64,000 nucleotides of DNA from Mesaphorura yosii. Taxonomy: Eukaryota > Arthropoda > Collembola > Poduromorpha > Tullbergiidae. The notes under the pieces are model-generated. The model was not told where the DNA came from and searched no databases. It worked only from the letters and a program-made list of their open reading frames with translations. Within the stretch, counting starts at the first letter, position 1. Each line of letters opens with the position of its first letter. The stretch covers positions 1 to 64,000 of the forward strand of contig WIXG01000210.1 in assembly GCA_009869945.1 (NCBI GenBank). The letters are read 5' to 3'. Both the position numbers and the translations under genes were made by a program. Shown in pieces: positions 12,201 to 25,165 of this stretch.

Positions 12201-15200
12201 ATCTTCTTTCATTTTGCCTAACGTGAATTGACTTACTCGTTCTCTTCGCACGTAATAAGTAAGGGCGACAATCAAAGCAACCATGATGAGTCCGAGGACC
12301 ACGGCAATGGAGATTCCGGCAACAGGAGGTGGAACTGTGAGCCAAGAATCAAAAGCATATATCCCCATTTGCAGGCAGTAATTTAGTTGCTAATTTACCT
12401 TCTACGTTGACAGTAACTGACTTCACGTCTTCTCCCACTTTGTTCTTAGCATTGCATGTGTATGTTCCAGAGTGTTCGGATTTCAAATAGCCTAGAGTGA
12501 GCTCTCCGCCCCTCAGAGTTATTTGATCTGTACTTGACCATTGACTCGGTGGAAGGCCATCCTATAATTTTCGGATTCCAATTTTAGTAATTACGTCAAT
12601 CGGGGCACGGTGGCATTTAGACACTGACCTTGAACCAGGAAATGCTGGGCGTAGGGACACCGGAGGCTTTGCAGTAGAGAGTGTCTAGCTTATCTCCGGG
12701 ATTTCTCGTCAGCGTGGATCCATTCAGATTGGTATCATTGATAAGAGGCTTTTGCAGAGCTGCACAAAATTGGAAATGTGGAAATGTCAGATTCAGGTGC
12801 AATATTAATCAGATTCAGGTGGGGATTAATTAGCCATGGTATGGGTGAATGCATTTCACATGTACCTTGGACACGCAAATTGATACTCTTCTCCATGGAA
12901 GCTTCCTCTCCATTTGAGTGATCCACGAGGCAAATGAATTCGCCACTGTGGTACAGCTGTATATTTCTAATTGTGAATTTCTTTTGGTAGGACCATTTCG
13001 TTGAACTGTCTGTGACTGTTATCCCAGGTACATTCTCGATAGGTATTCTAGGACTGTCAGGCTGGCTGACGTTTACATAGTACAATTTTCCATTATTTGT
13101 GGAATTAATTCGTGTAACAGCGCAGTTGTACTCCACGTCATCAGTCTCGATTGGCTCCGGTGTGCCAATTATTTCGAATCCAGTACTTCGTGAGTCAGGA
13201 AAATCTGACACGGATGATAATTGCATTGTCGTGATTAAGAATTCGAAATTTGAGAAGGCTGAGGGTTGCTCACCTGTCGGTATGACCATGACTGAGAGCT
13301 CGTCAGTCCCATTTCCAACACCGTTGTTCGCAACACACTTTATCATCCCGAAATCCGTTATATTTACCCAAACGTCACGAAACGTTCTGCGCGGTGCATT
13401 TTCGTGAACATTTGGAATTTCTTGACCGGCGGACTGTGAACAAAGTTGAAATTGAGTTTCTGTTGCGCAAATAATAACAAATAATAAATAATAATAAATA
13501 ATATGTTCTGCGTATGGATTACCTGCAGAAGTTCAAAATCGTCGCAGTCACTGAATGACTGCTCAGAAACTTCTGATTTGCACTTCTGGAAGTACCATTC
13601 AATCGTGGGGTATGGGAAACCTTCGGCAACGCACGTAAATTTGCGAATTTGGTTGACGCTGTAGTGCATGACAGTTCTCGTGTTTTCAATTGAGACTCTT
13701 GGCGAGTCTGTGCAAGTCGCATAAGAACAAGAGGATTAAAATGTGGGTAAGAGGTGGGCATTGCAGGTTATTAAAACTTGTAAACCGACCTCGCACGATC
13801 AAGAAGAGATCCAGGGTCACTTCTCTCAGGTTGTTTCGAACCGTGAAACCGTACGCTCCTCCATCGTCCATGGTCACATCGCGTATCGTGAGAATGACTT
13901 GGTTCAGCTGAAAGTTTATGCTGTACCTTCCTTTATTCGTGAGCTCATTTCCTCGTGGACCTTCCCAGTAGTAGTCGGTTGGGCTTGGAAACCCGTGTGC
14001 GTCAATGACCCACTGCGCGTCTCCGCTGGCGTTGACTGTGATATTCCCGTCATCCGACGCATTTGCATGCAGGTATTCATCAGCAGGCCCTGCATATTCC
14101 CGCGTAGCAATCAATCGCATCAGTTACAAATTCATTAAATAGAATTTAGTTTTTAAAAAAAGAGGGCTTCGACTCACCGTAAACACGCATTCGATGCTTG
14201 GCGTGGGACCTCGCATCGGCCTGTCCGGTCACCGTGCAAATGTAGTCACGATCGCCGTCCGACTTCTTGGCCTTTGCCACGGTCAGTCTTGCCCGGTATC
14301 GCTTCCGCTCAAGCGGAGGAACTTTCTCAACCGTAATTATGGCACGGCCCGACTAGAGACAAATGCATTGCACTAATCAACATCATTGCTATTCTACGTG
14401 TAAGCTACTACTTCTATTGTCATACATGTATAACTTCATGCGGCGATGTCCAGTTGACATTGAAGAAGACGTTCACAGGTGTTTCCATGAAACAGTCCAG
14501 AGTGAATGTGGAGCCAATTGAGATGGAGTTTGCCAGCGTTGCATTGATGCTCGGTTTGCCCAATGGAGGATTTGTTCCTGAAATGAATAATTAATAACAA
14601 TATGCAGCCAACTGCCAATCTACAACTGCATCGACTACTTGACATTCACCATCACATGGAACATGATTATACAGAGCAAGGGCAAGTACGTTTAATATAA
14701 GCAATTGATACTTTGGACTGGAAACTTTTTCTTTTCCTGGAAAGTTGGCAACGTGCATTTCTGGTAAGTTTGGCATGATTGAAGTCATGAAGCCTTTTCG
14801 CATTTAGACAAGCAACGCAAAAGCCGGAAAAATCATTATTCACATGCAAATGCGGATTAGCAGCGGTAAAATGCATAAATCCTTCTAAGCGAAATATGGA
14901 CAATATTTACATTCAACTGACACAGATTTTTAGTATACCTTGTTGCGCTATAAGATCGATAACGAAGGTTTGAGTAACATCTCCGAGCTTTGCTGTGCAT
15001 GTGTACGTTCCAGATGTCGTCGTGACCACTTGACCAATTGTAAACCCTTTCTGGGCGTCGAATGTCACAGCCGGATCGATACTGGGATCAATCTAATACA
15101 AATATACAAAAGATCCTTGAGGACAGAACAAAAGCCGACATGGAATTTATGTGCATTATGTACATTCGCACTTTTCACTTGTAAATTGAATTTTGCGTCG

Positions 15201-18200
15201 CAGTTCATTAACTTGAACGTAGATGTTTCGACGGAAAAGAGGGCAAGAAATGCGTTTGTACAGTGTGCAAATTGTAACCATAATCATACAGCATTTTATA
15301 TACAGAAACAGAAGCTTACAAGATGTTGATCGTGCGCGAGGGTGACTTCCACATTCGGGCTCGTTGGTCGACAGGTCTTGAACTTGTACTCCTGACCAAT
15401 GAACGGAAACTGGAACGAATGCAGTTCGTGCGGCACCAACAGATTCTTAGGATCTAAATACCGTGATTGAGCATAAGGTCGCATAAGAATGAACAGGTCA
15501 AGCAAACTTTGTCAAAGCGGCATAAAAACTTAATTATGCGCAGCCAGCATTCCAATTTTGTTCATCCGCAGTGCGAATTTATAACGAGCATTGCGATTGC
15601 AAGCTACAAACCGCTTGTCATTCTTTTGGAGCCGTGTTCTTTTGTACAGTGAGCAGTTTAGCATTTCATATGCACACTATCGGACAAAATTGTAGAATGC
15701 ATTGGGAAGACTGGTTACCTTCCACGCTGATGTAACTGAAGGAACTGAACATCGAGTCCTCGGCGTCAGGGTAGCCACACTCGTAGAAGCCAACATCGTG
15801 GTAGGTGACGCTGGTCAGGATAAAGCGAGATGTGTACGGATGTGGTCCAGAATTCGTCTCGTTCTCGACGGTCACACGATTGGAACCCTGCGCGTTTATA
15901 AAAATTGCAATATTCGTTTATTATGTGCGAACGCAAGCGATTTGTTATCACATCGAAGGAAGTTCGCATGCCCTGCTTGATGTTCGATGTTTGGCTTGTC
16001 TTTCAATTTCAATTAATAAGCATATCACAAATACAGAAACCGCATTTTGTATTGATATTTATCTGCCGGCCCCAGCTTGGCCCAAATAATTTATAAAACA
16101 GGAAGGCCATTCGTGACCGTAAAAACTTGCAAAGGAAATAAAGAGCGACAACGCAGCTGATCAAAGTACAAGAAATGAGTACGGCGAAGAAGAAAATTAT
16201 CAAGAGTAAACCAGGAAGCTGAAAGATTCTTGGAATCAGAATGAACCTTAACCCAACTTCTGAGCATCGCAAGCCGTACTAGCACTAATCTGGACGCTGC
16301 TGCTGCTCAAGTACCTCAAATTCAGGAAATGGTGTCCAGACGACTGGGGCCGTTGCGTGGCAGGAGAAAGTCACCGTCGATCCCGGCGTCACGACGGTGT
16401 TGGTAGGAAAGATGTTTGGGTATTCCTCCGGGTATCCATGAACGGAGGACGAGCTCCAGGCTGAAATAAAAGAAAACAAATCGCGTCATTTCTAACAGGC
16501 TGCGAAAGAAAAATGGGTCCGAGCTATTGTGATGTCGATATGGACCATAAAATATGTAAGTTGAGGTCTCTCACTATGCATCAAGTCGAAATTTATTGCA
16601 AAGGAACGGATGTTCGGTTTAAAGCAGAATTAGCACAAGTAATTAGTGCGCAATTGTTGTTTCATTTCCATCACAAACGTTGATTCATCGCATCCACAGA
16701 TTGACACAAGAAGAACTTCTAAAGCTCTCCCGCGATCGATTCCTTTGAACAAGAAATTAATACGCCCGACGGCGCTGACTAACCGGCGTTGCTGATTTGA
16801 GTTCTACGATTCTACGAACGGTCTCCAAATCCCAAGAAATTGGTCTGACCACAGACCCGAACTTAATTATGACTTCTTTCAATGTCTCGCATTAAGAATT
16901 ATGAGAGTGATTTATTGGGCGTTTATCGTTTATCAATACAAACAGTGTTCGAGTGGTCACTTGGACCGGAAGAGTGAGTCCACGAGGACGAGGGTGGTTT
17001 GGGGATTGAATGAAATCTCCCGTTTAAACAATATCGATAACTTGTTTCACTCATTTACATTGCATTGTGCTTTAAAACACTTCGCGTTTATGAGCTCCAG
17101 TTTGATCATAGAATTTGGGAACCGCACGAATCCATGGCACATGCGACATGCACTGCAGTCAATACTGCATCGTGGCTGCTTTCAAACCTTCGCCTTGATA
17201 AACTATTTCGACAAGTGAGGACAGGAAGGAAATGGGAAACCGATAAGTGTCATCACCCACACACGAATACTTGTCCCACACATTAATCATCGTTCGGGTA
17301 TGAGCTTGTCAAATTACACTGCAATTGTCGCTAACAATGCACCGGATGAGCTCGCGTCATACCCGCAGTGCTGCGCTGCACTGTCATTTGTCAGTAGCAA
17401 GGTCTATTGATAACGTTGAGTTGGTTGAAACCGACTCTACTCCAACTCCACTCTGTCAGGGATTCGAAAGCAATCCCGTATAAACGATGACGCATTCATG
17501 CATTCATTTGCTCAATTGATATGATCCTTCAATTTTGGTCACGCCCGACTTTACCATTTGTAGCTGCCGATGCCCGTTCAGTCCAAACTCTCTCAGCTGT
17601 GCTTTCCCGGACTCAAATATTCAGAATTCGACGTGTTCATAAATCTGCAGTACAATTCTAACGGTACTAAAAAAATTATGACTCACATTAAAGAGTAGTA
17701 GGCGTGCGTATGGAGACTGCGAGTAAAACACTACTGTCACATGCAAATTGCCATTTTAATCAAATTAGCGAACCAAGTTCTTATTTCAGCCGTCAGAATC
17801 TATTTACACTGGGCTCACGAATCATTAGCCTCGTCCTTGTCGGACGCAGGCTCAGCATCGTTTCTGATTGCATTCAATGTCAGAGTATTTAAACAATGCC
17901 ATATGCCATGCCCGGTATATTACCGACAAACACTCACGAATTAGGAGCATTAATAAAAGCTTCTTTCCGAGCTGTGAAATTGCTGCGTTATGAATTCCGT
18001 CATTCAATTTCACCGACTCCTGACTTTGGTTTCATTACTTATTTACTGTTGTGAAAAATGTCTAGAAGACTTCCGACGTCTCTGACCTTTACTTTCCTCA
18101 TCCGTTACAGCTGATGTGTCCTAATGAGAAAATTACCACCTAAGACACACAAGCTTCTAATGCTGTAGTAATTTGACACAACATAGAATTCGAGCCCCAG

Positions 18201-20997
18201 TCAGCCCAGATTGTGAATAATGCGACCGGCAGGCGAAGACGAAAGTAACTGTTGTGCGATAAATTTTTTATTTCGATTTGCTTTTCTTGTTGATAGCATT
18301 TCTCCTTGATCCAATTTCCTAAAGCTGTTTTGCTGTCTCGCCTCGCTTGGAGCTGATTTCATTTAGTTAGCTTTAAGTTTTTGGTTTGCTACTTGACCCG
18401 TACGGATGTAGCAACTTGCTCCATTGCCACATTTGACGAAACTCCAAAATAATTCAACATTTGAGGTATTCAAACTTAGCAGCGTCAAAACCGCATCCAG
18501 ATAATTTTCGAGCGACTTTCCTCTGAAAGTAAATAATGAGACAAAAACTTTGCCTTGTTTTGAGGGAATAAATTTTATTTCTTTATCAATCGTCCATGAT
18601 TGTGAAATATCGAGGAAAATTCAGAAACAAAATTATTCGTCTGGAAAGAAATTTGTTACAAAGTTCAATATAATAGATTTTGTCAATTCATTAAGGCAAA
18701 TGGTTTACTATTGAACCGCAGCAAGGCAAGGCATAATGCTGGTGGAAAGTTTTCCGTGACAGTGCCATTTTTGAGCATTTCCGATTTGTATTGTACACAG
18801 GCAGATATAATGCTTCTCATATGCGGACGGATGCATCCCGTCTGTCAGATAAAATACAAATTGTGGTAGTAATTTCGGTGGATGATATCCGAAAAGTCAT
18901 GACGCTCATTTTCTGCCAGCTGAGATAAGTGGGGAATTTCCATAAAGACCCCAAACTATATGCGATTCTTCATTGAAGAAATTGGACGAGCGGTTCGTTT
19001 CTCTTGTTTGTAGTAGAAATACATGTCGCTTGACCTAACCTTTCCATTCGCTAAGCATTAGACTCGTCTCTCAATGATGTGAGAGTGATTGTGAAGTTGA
19101 ATATGACAACAACAAATAAAGTGGAATTCGCGTAATGCATGAAATACCAAACAGCACTGCCTCGGCCGCAAGCTGTGCTGTTAGCAGCAAAACCGGACTT
19201 GTACGACATCAACGAGTTCCAAGAAATCTCAACTGAATGAAACGTAATCGTTTGATGACGTCTTAAAAAATAAATTAGAACTCGGAACTCAGACAAAGTT
19301 CACAAAGACTAACGACTGTTTTGACTGAGAAGGTCTATTTTCGGAAATACTGCGTCCTACTAATTTTACCACTCAAATGAAATGTCGAATGCAGTCAATT
19401 AAAATATTAAAATAAAAAATTTATTGCTGCCGAATGGAATACAATTGCACATATAAAATACAAGGACGTGTGCTTCTCATTGAAGACTGCGATGCAAAAA
19501 AGCGATAGTAGTACTCGTAGTTTTTCCTAAGGACATTACGATGAGGTACACGAGCTGTGCAAAAAACAGAATTCATGGTCAACTCGTGTCTCAAGTTTCC
19601 AGGTGCAGAGGAAAGATGCACAGATTTAAAAGTTGCACTCGTTTGGTTGGCGAGTTTCGCATATGCCACTTGTGCTGTTAACTGTACGTTTGGAATGGGC
19701 AATACGTATAATAACTACAAAGACGTGGTGAGTATTGAAGTTTTCGACTGTCGACTGCGACAGAATCATTGTAATTCAGTTTCAGGTAATCGTCGTGTAT
19801 ATTTTACACAGCGACTAGTTTCACACGTTCAGGAATGTGAATACGAATCCGGTGAAGCTGCTACGACTAACCAGCATGCGCAAACTCATAATGAGCTAAT
19901 TAATTTCATAATGTGCATGAAGCACAACTTCAAATGCCGTGGGTTAGAGTGTTTAACTTTCCGGCAACGCCACGTCATAATTCGCGAATAGCATTTTCAA
20001 TTCTTAGCCTGGCAAGAAAGCACGGAGTCGGTAGCGAACTACTTAAAAAGGACCAGTTACGAATTGCATCTCCTATGCGTCTGTGAAGTATGAACTCATG
20101 GCAATTAAGTTACACTGAATAGTCTCACAGCAATTAAAATGTAACTGCTTGTCTAGTTGCGCTTATAAATAAATATGAGTGACTGAGGCCTGACTCAGAA
20201 TTCATGAGACTCGACTGATACACATTTTCATACATTCGCACGCTTATGATGACGCGATTAGCACTCAACGTGGCTCCAGGCTCAACAACTCGGCCGCTAT
20301 GATCGCGTACAACGAGGCAGCTGATATGGGAAGTATGGGCTCGTTCTCATTGATAAGCTCTTTGGGATTGGAAAATAAACACGCACTGAGATTACTCAGA
20401 GATATATGGCCAAGCTAAATGAAACTACTGCCTTCGAATCTATCATCTCTCGTCATCTAGCTCGTGCTTCGTGTGTCGCTGCGCACAATATGCGAAAGCG
20501 CTCCAACCAAGAGTTGAAATAATTCAACCACTGGCGAATCTATCTCGCCATTGTAATGGCGAAATGGCAATGAAAAAAACGGCAGTTTCTTTACTTAGAA
20601 ATTTTGTTTGCTGGCAAGTAGCTCAAAAATTGCAAAATGACTGCTGATCTAAACAGGAATCAGAAAAGCCCATCTTTGCGGGTGGTCAAATCTTGCTCAA
20701 TTAGATATTTTGTCTACACAGGGATTTAATGCAGAATGGCAAAGAGGACAACATTTCCTGGAACTGAACCAGCAAGCGTTTAGTACCTTGTTAATTCCTT
20801 TAATTAAGTAAAGGACAAATTGAGAGAACTCGTTTCGAGTAATTAATTTTAATGGTTATGTCGCAAGATTCCATTCCTCTCGGCTCTGTCGGCCCAACTT
20901 GTTTAATGCGAAGTTAATCTTGGTTAGACATAAATATTAAATTGGTCTCACCTGAAATGACGAGTATGAAAAGTGTGAACTTCAGAAGTCCTCTCAT
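9298..20997 (-). CDS. Pvr: PDGF/VEGF-receptor-related receptor tyrosine kinase (1546 aa, 19 exons)
   Basis: Cell-surface receptor for Pvf-type growth factors. Exons 5' to 3': 20952-20997, 16315-16460, 15719-15887, 15320-15453, 14939-15092, 14426-14577, 14178-14352, 13790-14089, 13523-13707, 13274-13433, 12866-13204, 12629-12759, 12399-12561, 12237-12334, 11789-12167, 11547-11709, 10819-11203, 10622-10741, 9298-10539; they sum to an exact open frame. Exon 1 is a signal peptide ([11 protein letters not shown]). About seven Ig-like domains follow (residues about 17-750), then one membrane helix (about 757-779). The split kinase has a G-S-G-A-F-G loop (839-844), Lys866, H-G-D-L-A-A-R-N (1096-1103) and D-F-G (1116-1118), with a kinase insert spread over the exons at 11547-11709 and 10819-11203. 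The catalytic motif reads HGD where most kinases have HRD. The tail is about 270 residues. Confidence 0.93.
13471..13503. repeat. AT-rich (ATAATAA)n-like low-complexity tract in a Pvr intron
   Basis: Imperfect short tandem repeat of AAT/ATAA units in the intron between Pvr exons 9 and 10. It has no coding role. Confidence 0.7.
16461..20951 (-). other. Large first intron of Pvr (about 4.5 kb)
   Basis: It separates the signal-peptide exon from the first Ig exon. No nested gene is supportable: open frames on either strand lack motifs and splice logic. A long 5' intron in a developmental receptor gene is a reasonable place for enhancers, but I see no definite element. Confidence 0.6.
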
Positions 20998-23494
20998 TTT
21001 TGGACCTTTGAATTTTAAGACGCGTGTGGTCAGAGTCAGAAGAAACACATTGCACAGAACGAAGAGCTCTTAATTCTTGAGACCACGTAGCACGTTTATT
21101 GACCCAAGCTTATACAGACTAGTTCATAAATTAACTTGCGACTTCTTCACTGCACGCTACGCGAATGAGAATGAGACCTTTCCCGCATTGTCAATTGCAC
21201 ACTTTCACTGTTTCATTTCACACCCGATGAAGCAATTTATTTTCTTTGCATTGTCACATCGTAACTGTCAATGAAATTGTCACCTTTTCACGTTCAGTTA
21301 ATACTGCCACCATTCTGTGAGTTTTCGATTACGACCAGGATTTGAATTTGAAGGCGCAGTCATACACGGTGTGTTCATATTTCCAATTTTCTCAAGTGCA
21401 GGGAAAATTAATTGAATTACGGGGTTGCTTTCTCGGCGTTGGCGTCTGAGACGTCTGCACTGTCTTCGCGTATTGTTCAATTTCGTGCGTCAATGTTATT
21501 GTTATTGTTACACTGAAGACGTCACCAGAGAAAAATGTGATCTTTCCCACACCGGCATGAGCTCTGGAACGGAAAAACGGCAGGCTTAATTAAATTCTTG
21601 CACCATGCAGGGTTTAGAAATATGGGGAAAGGTCATCTCACTTTATACGCACGGACGCCCGGTTGTGATGTCCGCGAGTGACCGCGACTCGTACGATTGA
21701 TTCTCTAAATGAAGGTGTGAAAATTCGAGCCGCGAATGGCCACTCTCGTCTCGAGCAGCGTGACCGCAGCCGAAGAATGAGTCGATGAGTCAGGCTTCAA
21801 TACACTGGCCCTGGACTTGCGAATTACAAACTGCAGTGGTGTTTCACTTTTTGCTAGTGAGCCAGCCTACGATTTATTGCAATCCGAAAGATAAGCTAAT
21901 CTATTGAAGAGCCGAGTTGTCGAGTTGTTGATATTGCATTTTCAGTCGTGATTGCGACTAATGTTTTGATCGAATCAGTCTCAACTCTCAGCGTAAACTG
22001 AATAGCCAGCGTCAACTCGCAATTAACTCCTACTCGCGATACGAGGCACACTGTTCACTTTGTCAGTATTGCATTGAGTAAGTACAATTCAGCGCAAGCA
22101 GAATCGCATCGGTAAAAAACCATGGCTGGCACTCGAACGCGTAGTGTGCGGTGAGGATAAACACCAAACGCTAAATACTTGTTCAGTCAGCCAAACCAAA
22201 AGCCAAGTACGTGCAACAAATTTAGTAGAAGCGAAAATTAATATTTGACGTCAGATTATATAATGCGTACTCGCCATTCAGGCGGCCACGGCTCATGTGG
22301 GCTGTCGTGGCAAAGTACGACTATGAGTTGCAAAGAAGTATTTACGCGACGCAGAGTTTACCTGTTAACGTCGAGAATCATGATGTGTTTAGGTCTCGCC
22401 GGCTGCTATCTGCAATGCTGATCGTGTCTTCATGTCCCCAAACTCGTTACTTTTATGCAGAATCTTTCGCCTGTTTTTCTCATCATTCATCCGTGCCTCA
22501 CCAACTCACAGCTTTAAACGTCTGCAAATGCACTTGCTTCGTTATTGTAAATATTGGCCAAGCAATTAAACAGGACAGAGCGCAAACTAAAATGTGCTAT
22601 GGTCAAGACGTAGCGTAGTCAGACTCGCGCGTCAAACGATCCGATACAAATAAGAAAGTATTGGCGTAGTATTTTGTCGGCCCCAGGAGTCTTGTGTGAA
22701 ATTAGCCAGATATGCTCATGCTGGCATCGACTGACATGGCATGGCTGAGGTGTGAACTTGTGAACCACATTCGGTCAAGTGCAAGACACTTTGGCCAAGT
22801 GCTGGGAAACTGGAGAAATTACGAAGGAGGATGCAAGGTGCCAAAAATAACTTTGTGGTTTCCTCCTCCGGTAAGATTCTCATGCCCGTAATCTGCGACG
22901 CGTCCTGCAAAAAATCAGATACTTGCGCATATTCGCCATTTGCACCACAACAAATTGGAGCCGCATTACGTAGCGACTTTGTGTTGAGTTTGATCGAGAT
23001 TGCTTCAAAGCAGTTTATGTCAGTGCGGTATTTGGAGTAAAGGTCAAGGGCTAAATTAAATTACACTGGTCATGAATATGGATCGCTGTCAACCAATCAT
23101 GATGACAGTTTCCCAATCAGAAGGTTAGACCAAGACTCAAGACACTCGAAATACTTTCGGAATGTGTCTCAACATGAGACAGCCAAGACACGAAGTAAGC
23201 ACGAAATCTCAACTCTTAGTTTCTGAACTCGTCAGTTGGCGTCCTCTCGCAGCTCCCTCGTGAGTTATTTCATGCTGAAGAATTTGCTAGCTATGCAATA
23301 TTCGAAGAGAGAGTGTGGGGAATACGAAAGCCTGCTTTTGTACGATGACTTTTAAGATTACCTGTTTTTGCAGTGTCATTTCTCTTTAGAACGATTGCTG
23401 TCAATTGGTCTTAGCCGAACGATAGCATTAATTTTACTCCTCTGGGCTTCAGATCTGTTCGTCATTACAGGTCAGTTAACATACCAGAGCCAAG
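20998..23494. other. Divergent intergenic region between Pvr and POMP
   Basis: It should contain the Pvr promoter and 5' UTR on the left and the POMP 5' UTR on the right. A splice-acceptor-like sequence ends at 23470, just before the POMP start, so POMP may have a non-coding first exon. No protein-coding exon recognised. Confidence 0.4.
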
Positions 23495-24174
23495 ATGAAC
23501 CCATTCCAGGATACTGGAGTCCTCGCCACTCCGATTTCGACAGTTGCACCGCCAAAGGTTGCTGCTCACCCGCTCGAAGCGTCGGAGAAGTCGGTAAGTG
23601 GATACCCAAGCATCCAGTGCTGGAATTTTAACCACATTCATGATATTAATTATCACATTCTTTTATTATCTATTATCCTCGCAGTTCTGCGCTCGTCGCG
23701 AGCAACAGGATATGATGATGCTAAGAAAAGTTCAGGGCATCCATGCACCTCTTAAGATTCAAGTTGAGAAGAAAACTTTGCTTAAAACCGGTCATTTACC
23801 ATTTTTGCCTAGAAGTAATGCGTCCCTCCAGTCGCTCACAGGTATTAAAAATTTGTGCATTAAGACATTTTCGTATAATTGTGCACGATTATAACTGAGT
23901 TAGTAAATACGCGCAAATGGATGTTCTTAACGCTGCGATACGAATTACGTCTGCACTGCTTGTTGGGGTCTAAATGGACCAGACAACTTTCTTGTCATGA
24001 AAATGCCAGTTTTTTTTAGAAATATAGAAGCTAGTAATGATTTAACTGGTTTGTATTATGTCTTCAGGTCAAGATGAACTCATTGGATTTGAAGATTATC
24101 TTGGTCACCCCCAGGAGCAAGAGTCTATTCGTCAACCTCATGCCGTGGTTGAAAAGAGCAAACTGTTTCGCTAA
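23495..24174 (+). CDS. POMP: Proteasome maturation protein POMP/Ump1 (120 aa, 3 exons)
   Basis: Chaperone of 20S proteasome assembly that binds half-proteasomes and is degraded when the particle matures. Coding exons 23495-23593, 23685-23841 and 24068-24174 join in frame to 120 codons plus stop. Family landmarks are H-P-L-E-A-S-E-K near residue 26, M-L-R-K-V-Q-G-I-H-A-P-L-K-I-Q in the middle, L-P-F-L-P-R-S-N-A-S-L, and I-G-F-E-D-Y-L near the end, in the order seen in human POMP. Human POMP is about 140 aa, so the N-terminal part is shorter here. The start at 23495 is the first ATG after a likely acceptor at 23470. The gene converges on the OHCU decarboxylase gene. Confidence 0.93.
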
Positions 24175-24266
24175 ATTTGTAAAGTAGATCTTGCAAAAAA
24201 TTACCAAACGAACGTGAAGCAGTTCTTTATGATTAATGAATTGTAAGTCGCTAAACTACTTTGGTA

Positions 24267-24272
24267 AATAAA
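24267..24272 (+). terminator. Polyadenylation signal of POMP
   Basis: AATAAA on the plus strand about 93 nt after the POMP stop codon, the expected distance for a short 3' UTR. Confidence 0.6.
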
Positions 24273-24373
24273 AGTTGATAACATGCATTAAAACTTGTGA
24301 ATTTAGTGCGTCTTTTTATTGGGAGTGATTTAGTAGTCAGAAATTTGAAATTGCTTTTGTCCGGACACAAAAT

Positions 24374-24379
24374 TTTATT
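24374..24379 (-). terminator. Possible polyadenylation signal of the OHCU decarboxylase gene
   Basis: AATAAA on the minus strand about 69 nt past the stop codon. A second hexamer lies further downstream near 24313. Confidence 0.45.
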
Positions 24380-24447
24380 TTCAAAGCACCAGACTAGCAT
24401 CTTTGAAATGATTCCATTAATTCCTAATTTAGCCTGAATTCAGAGTT

Positions 24448-25165
24448 TCAACCTTCAGCTTCAGTGTGTTCAACTATATCCAGGAGGCGATAGAATGCAA
24501 TCTTCTTAACCTCTTCGATTCCAGTTTTCAACTCAATTTGGCTGGAGTTTTCAACTCTCTTTGCCATGCCTGTCAGAATCGCTTCCTTCTTATTTTCTCT
24601 GGCACAAATGACGAAAGGAAATCCAAATTTTGTCCTGTACCTGGAATCACAGCCCGACGCGTTGAACTCAGATTTTGGCATGATTATTGATTGCTTTAGT
24701 ACTCACTTGTTATTTAGTTCCGTCAATTTGGCCTTCTCCTCGTTGGTTAGCGTGTCTAATCCGGCTGCGAGTTGTTCCTTGGTGGACTCTGTTGTCAATT
24801 GTCCCATCGCAGCAATTCTACCAGCCAGATCCGGATGCTCTCTCAAAATTCCTTGTTGCCCTGCCGAATCAAAATATAGTCAGAATGAAACCTGGAATCG
24901 TCATGTCGCATGATAAAAGGATTCTGTTCGAGTAAAGGCGTGAAGCAGGTACATGCGAAACTCTGAGACGCTCACCAATTGCTGGAAGCTGATCCATGAA
25001 TGTGCAAAACTCTTGATGCAGACTCCGCATGTTTGGAAACGGACGGCAAGCCCAGATTGCAGCAGCAATGAGGCTGCAGTGTTCGATAACATTTCCAAAA
25101 TGCGATATAAAATCTTCGTAATTGAGCTCATTCACTTTCGAAATCGGAAAGAGATTCTTACTCAT
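24448..25165 (-). CDS. URAD: 2-oxo-4-hydroxy-4-carboxy-5-ureidoimidazoline (OHCU) decarboxylase (178 aa, 3 exons)
   Basis: Third enzyme of the urate-to-allantoin route: it decarboxylates OHCU to S-allantoin after urate oxidase and HIU hydrolase. Exons 24976-25165, 24707-24860 and 24448-24640 give 178 codons plus stop, matching the family length of about 170-180 aa. Landmarks are F-G-N-V-I-E-H-C near the N-terminus, A-A-I-W-A-C-R-P-F, then I-L-R-E-H-P-D-L-A-G-R carrying the conserved H-P-D-L, T-N-E-E-K-A-K-L-T-E-L-N, and Y-R-T-K-F-G-F-P-F-V-I-C. The C-terminus reads E-A-E-G, so no SKL-type peroxisomal signal is visible. Neighbouring genes are not urate enzymes. Confidence 0.9.

Noticed and set aside
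16009-16272. Hydrophobic minus-strand frame that looks like a membrane helix between Pvr exons 2 and 3
   Set aside because: It lies inside a Pvr intron; skipping it gives an exact frame and a sensible Ig domain. Hydrophobic frames are common in T-rich intron sequence.
19557-19991. 144-codon plus-strand frame in Pvr intron 1
   Set aside because: No recognisable motif, no supporting splice sites, and a length expected by chance in this window.
24466-24935. Plus-strand frames across the OHCU decarboxylase gene
   Set aside because: Shadows of the minus-strand coding exons, which are clearly the real gene.
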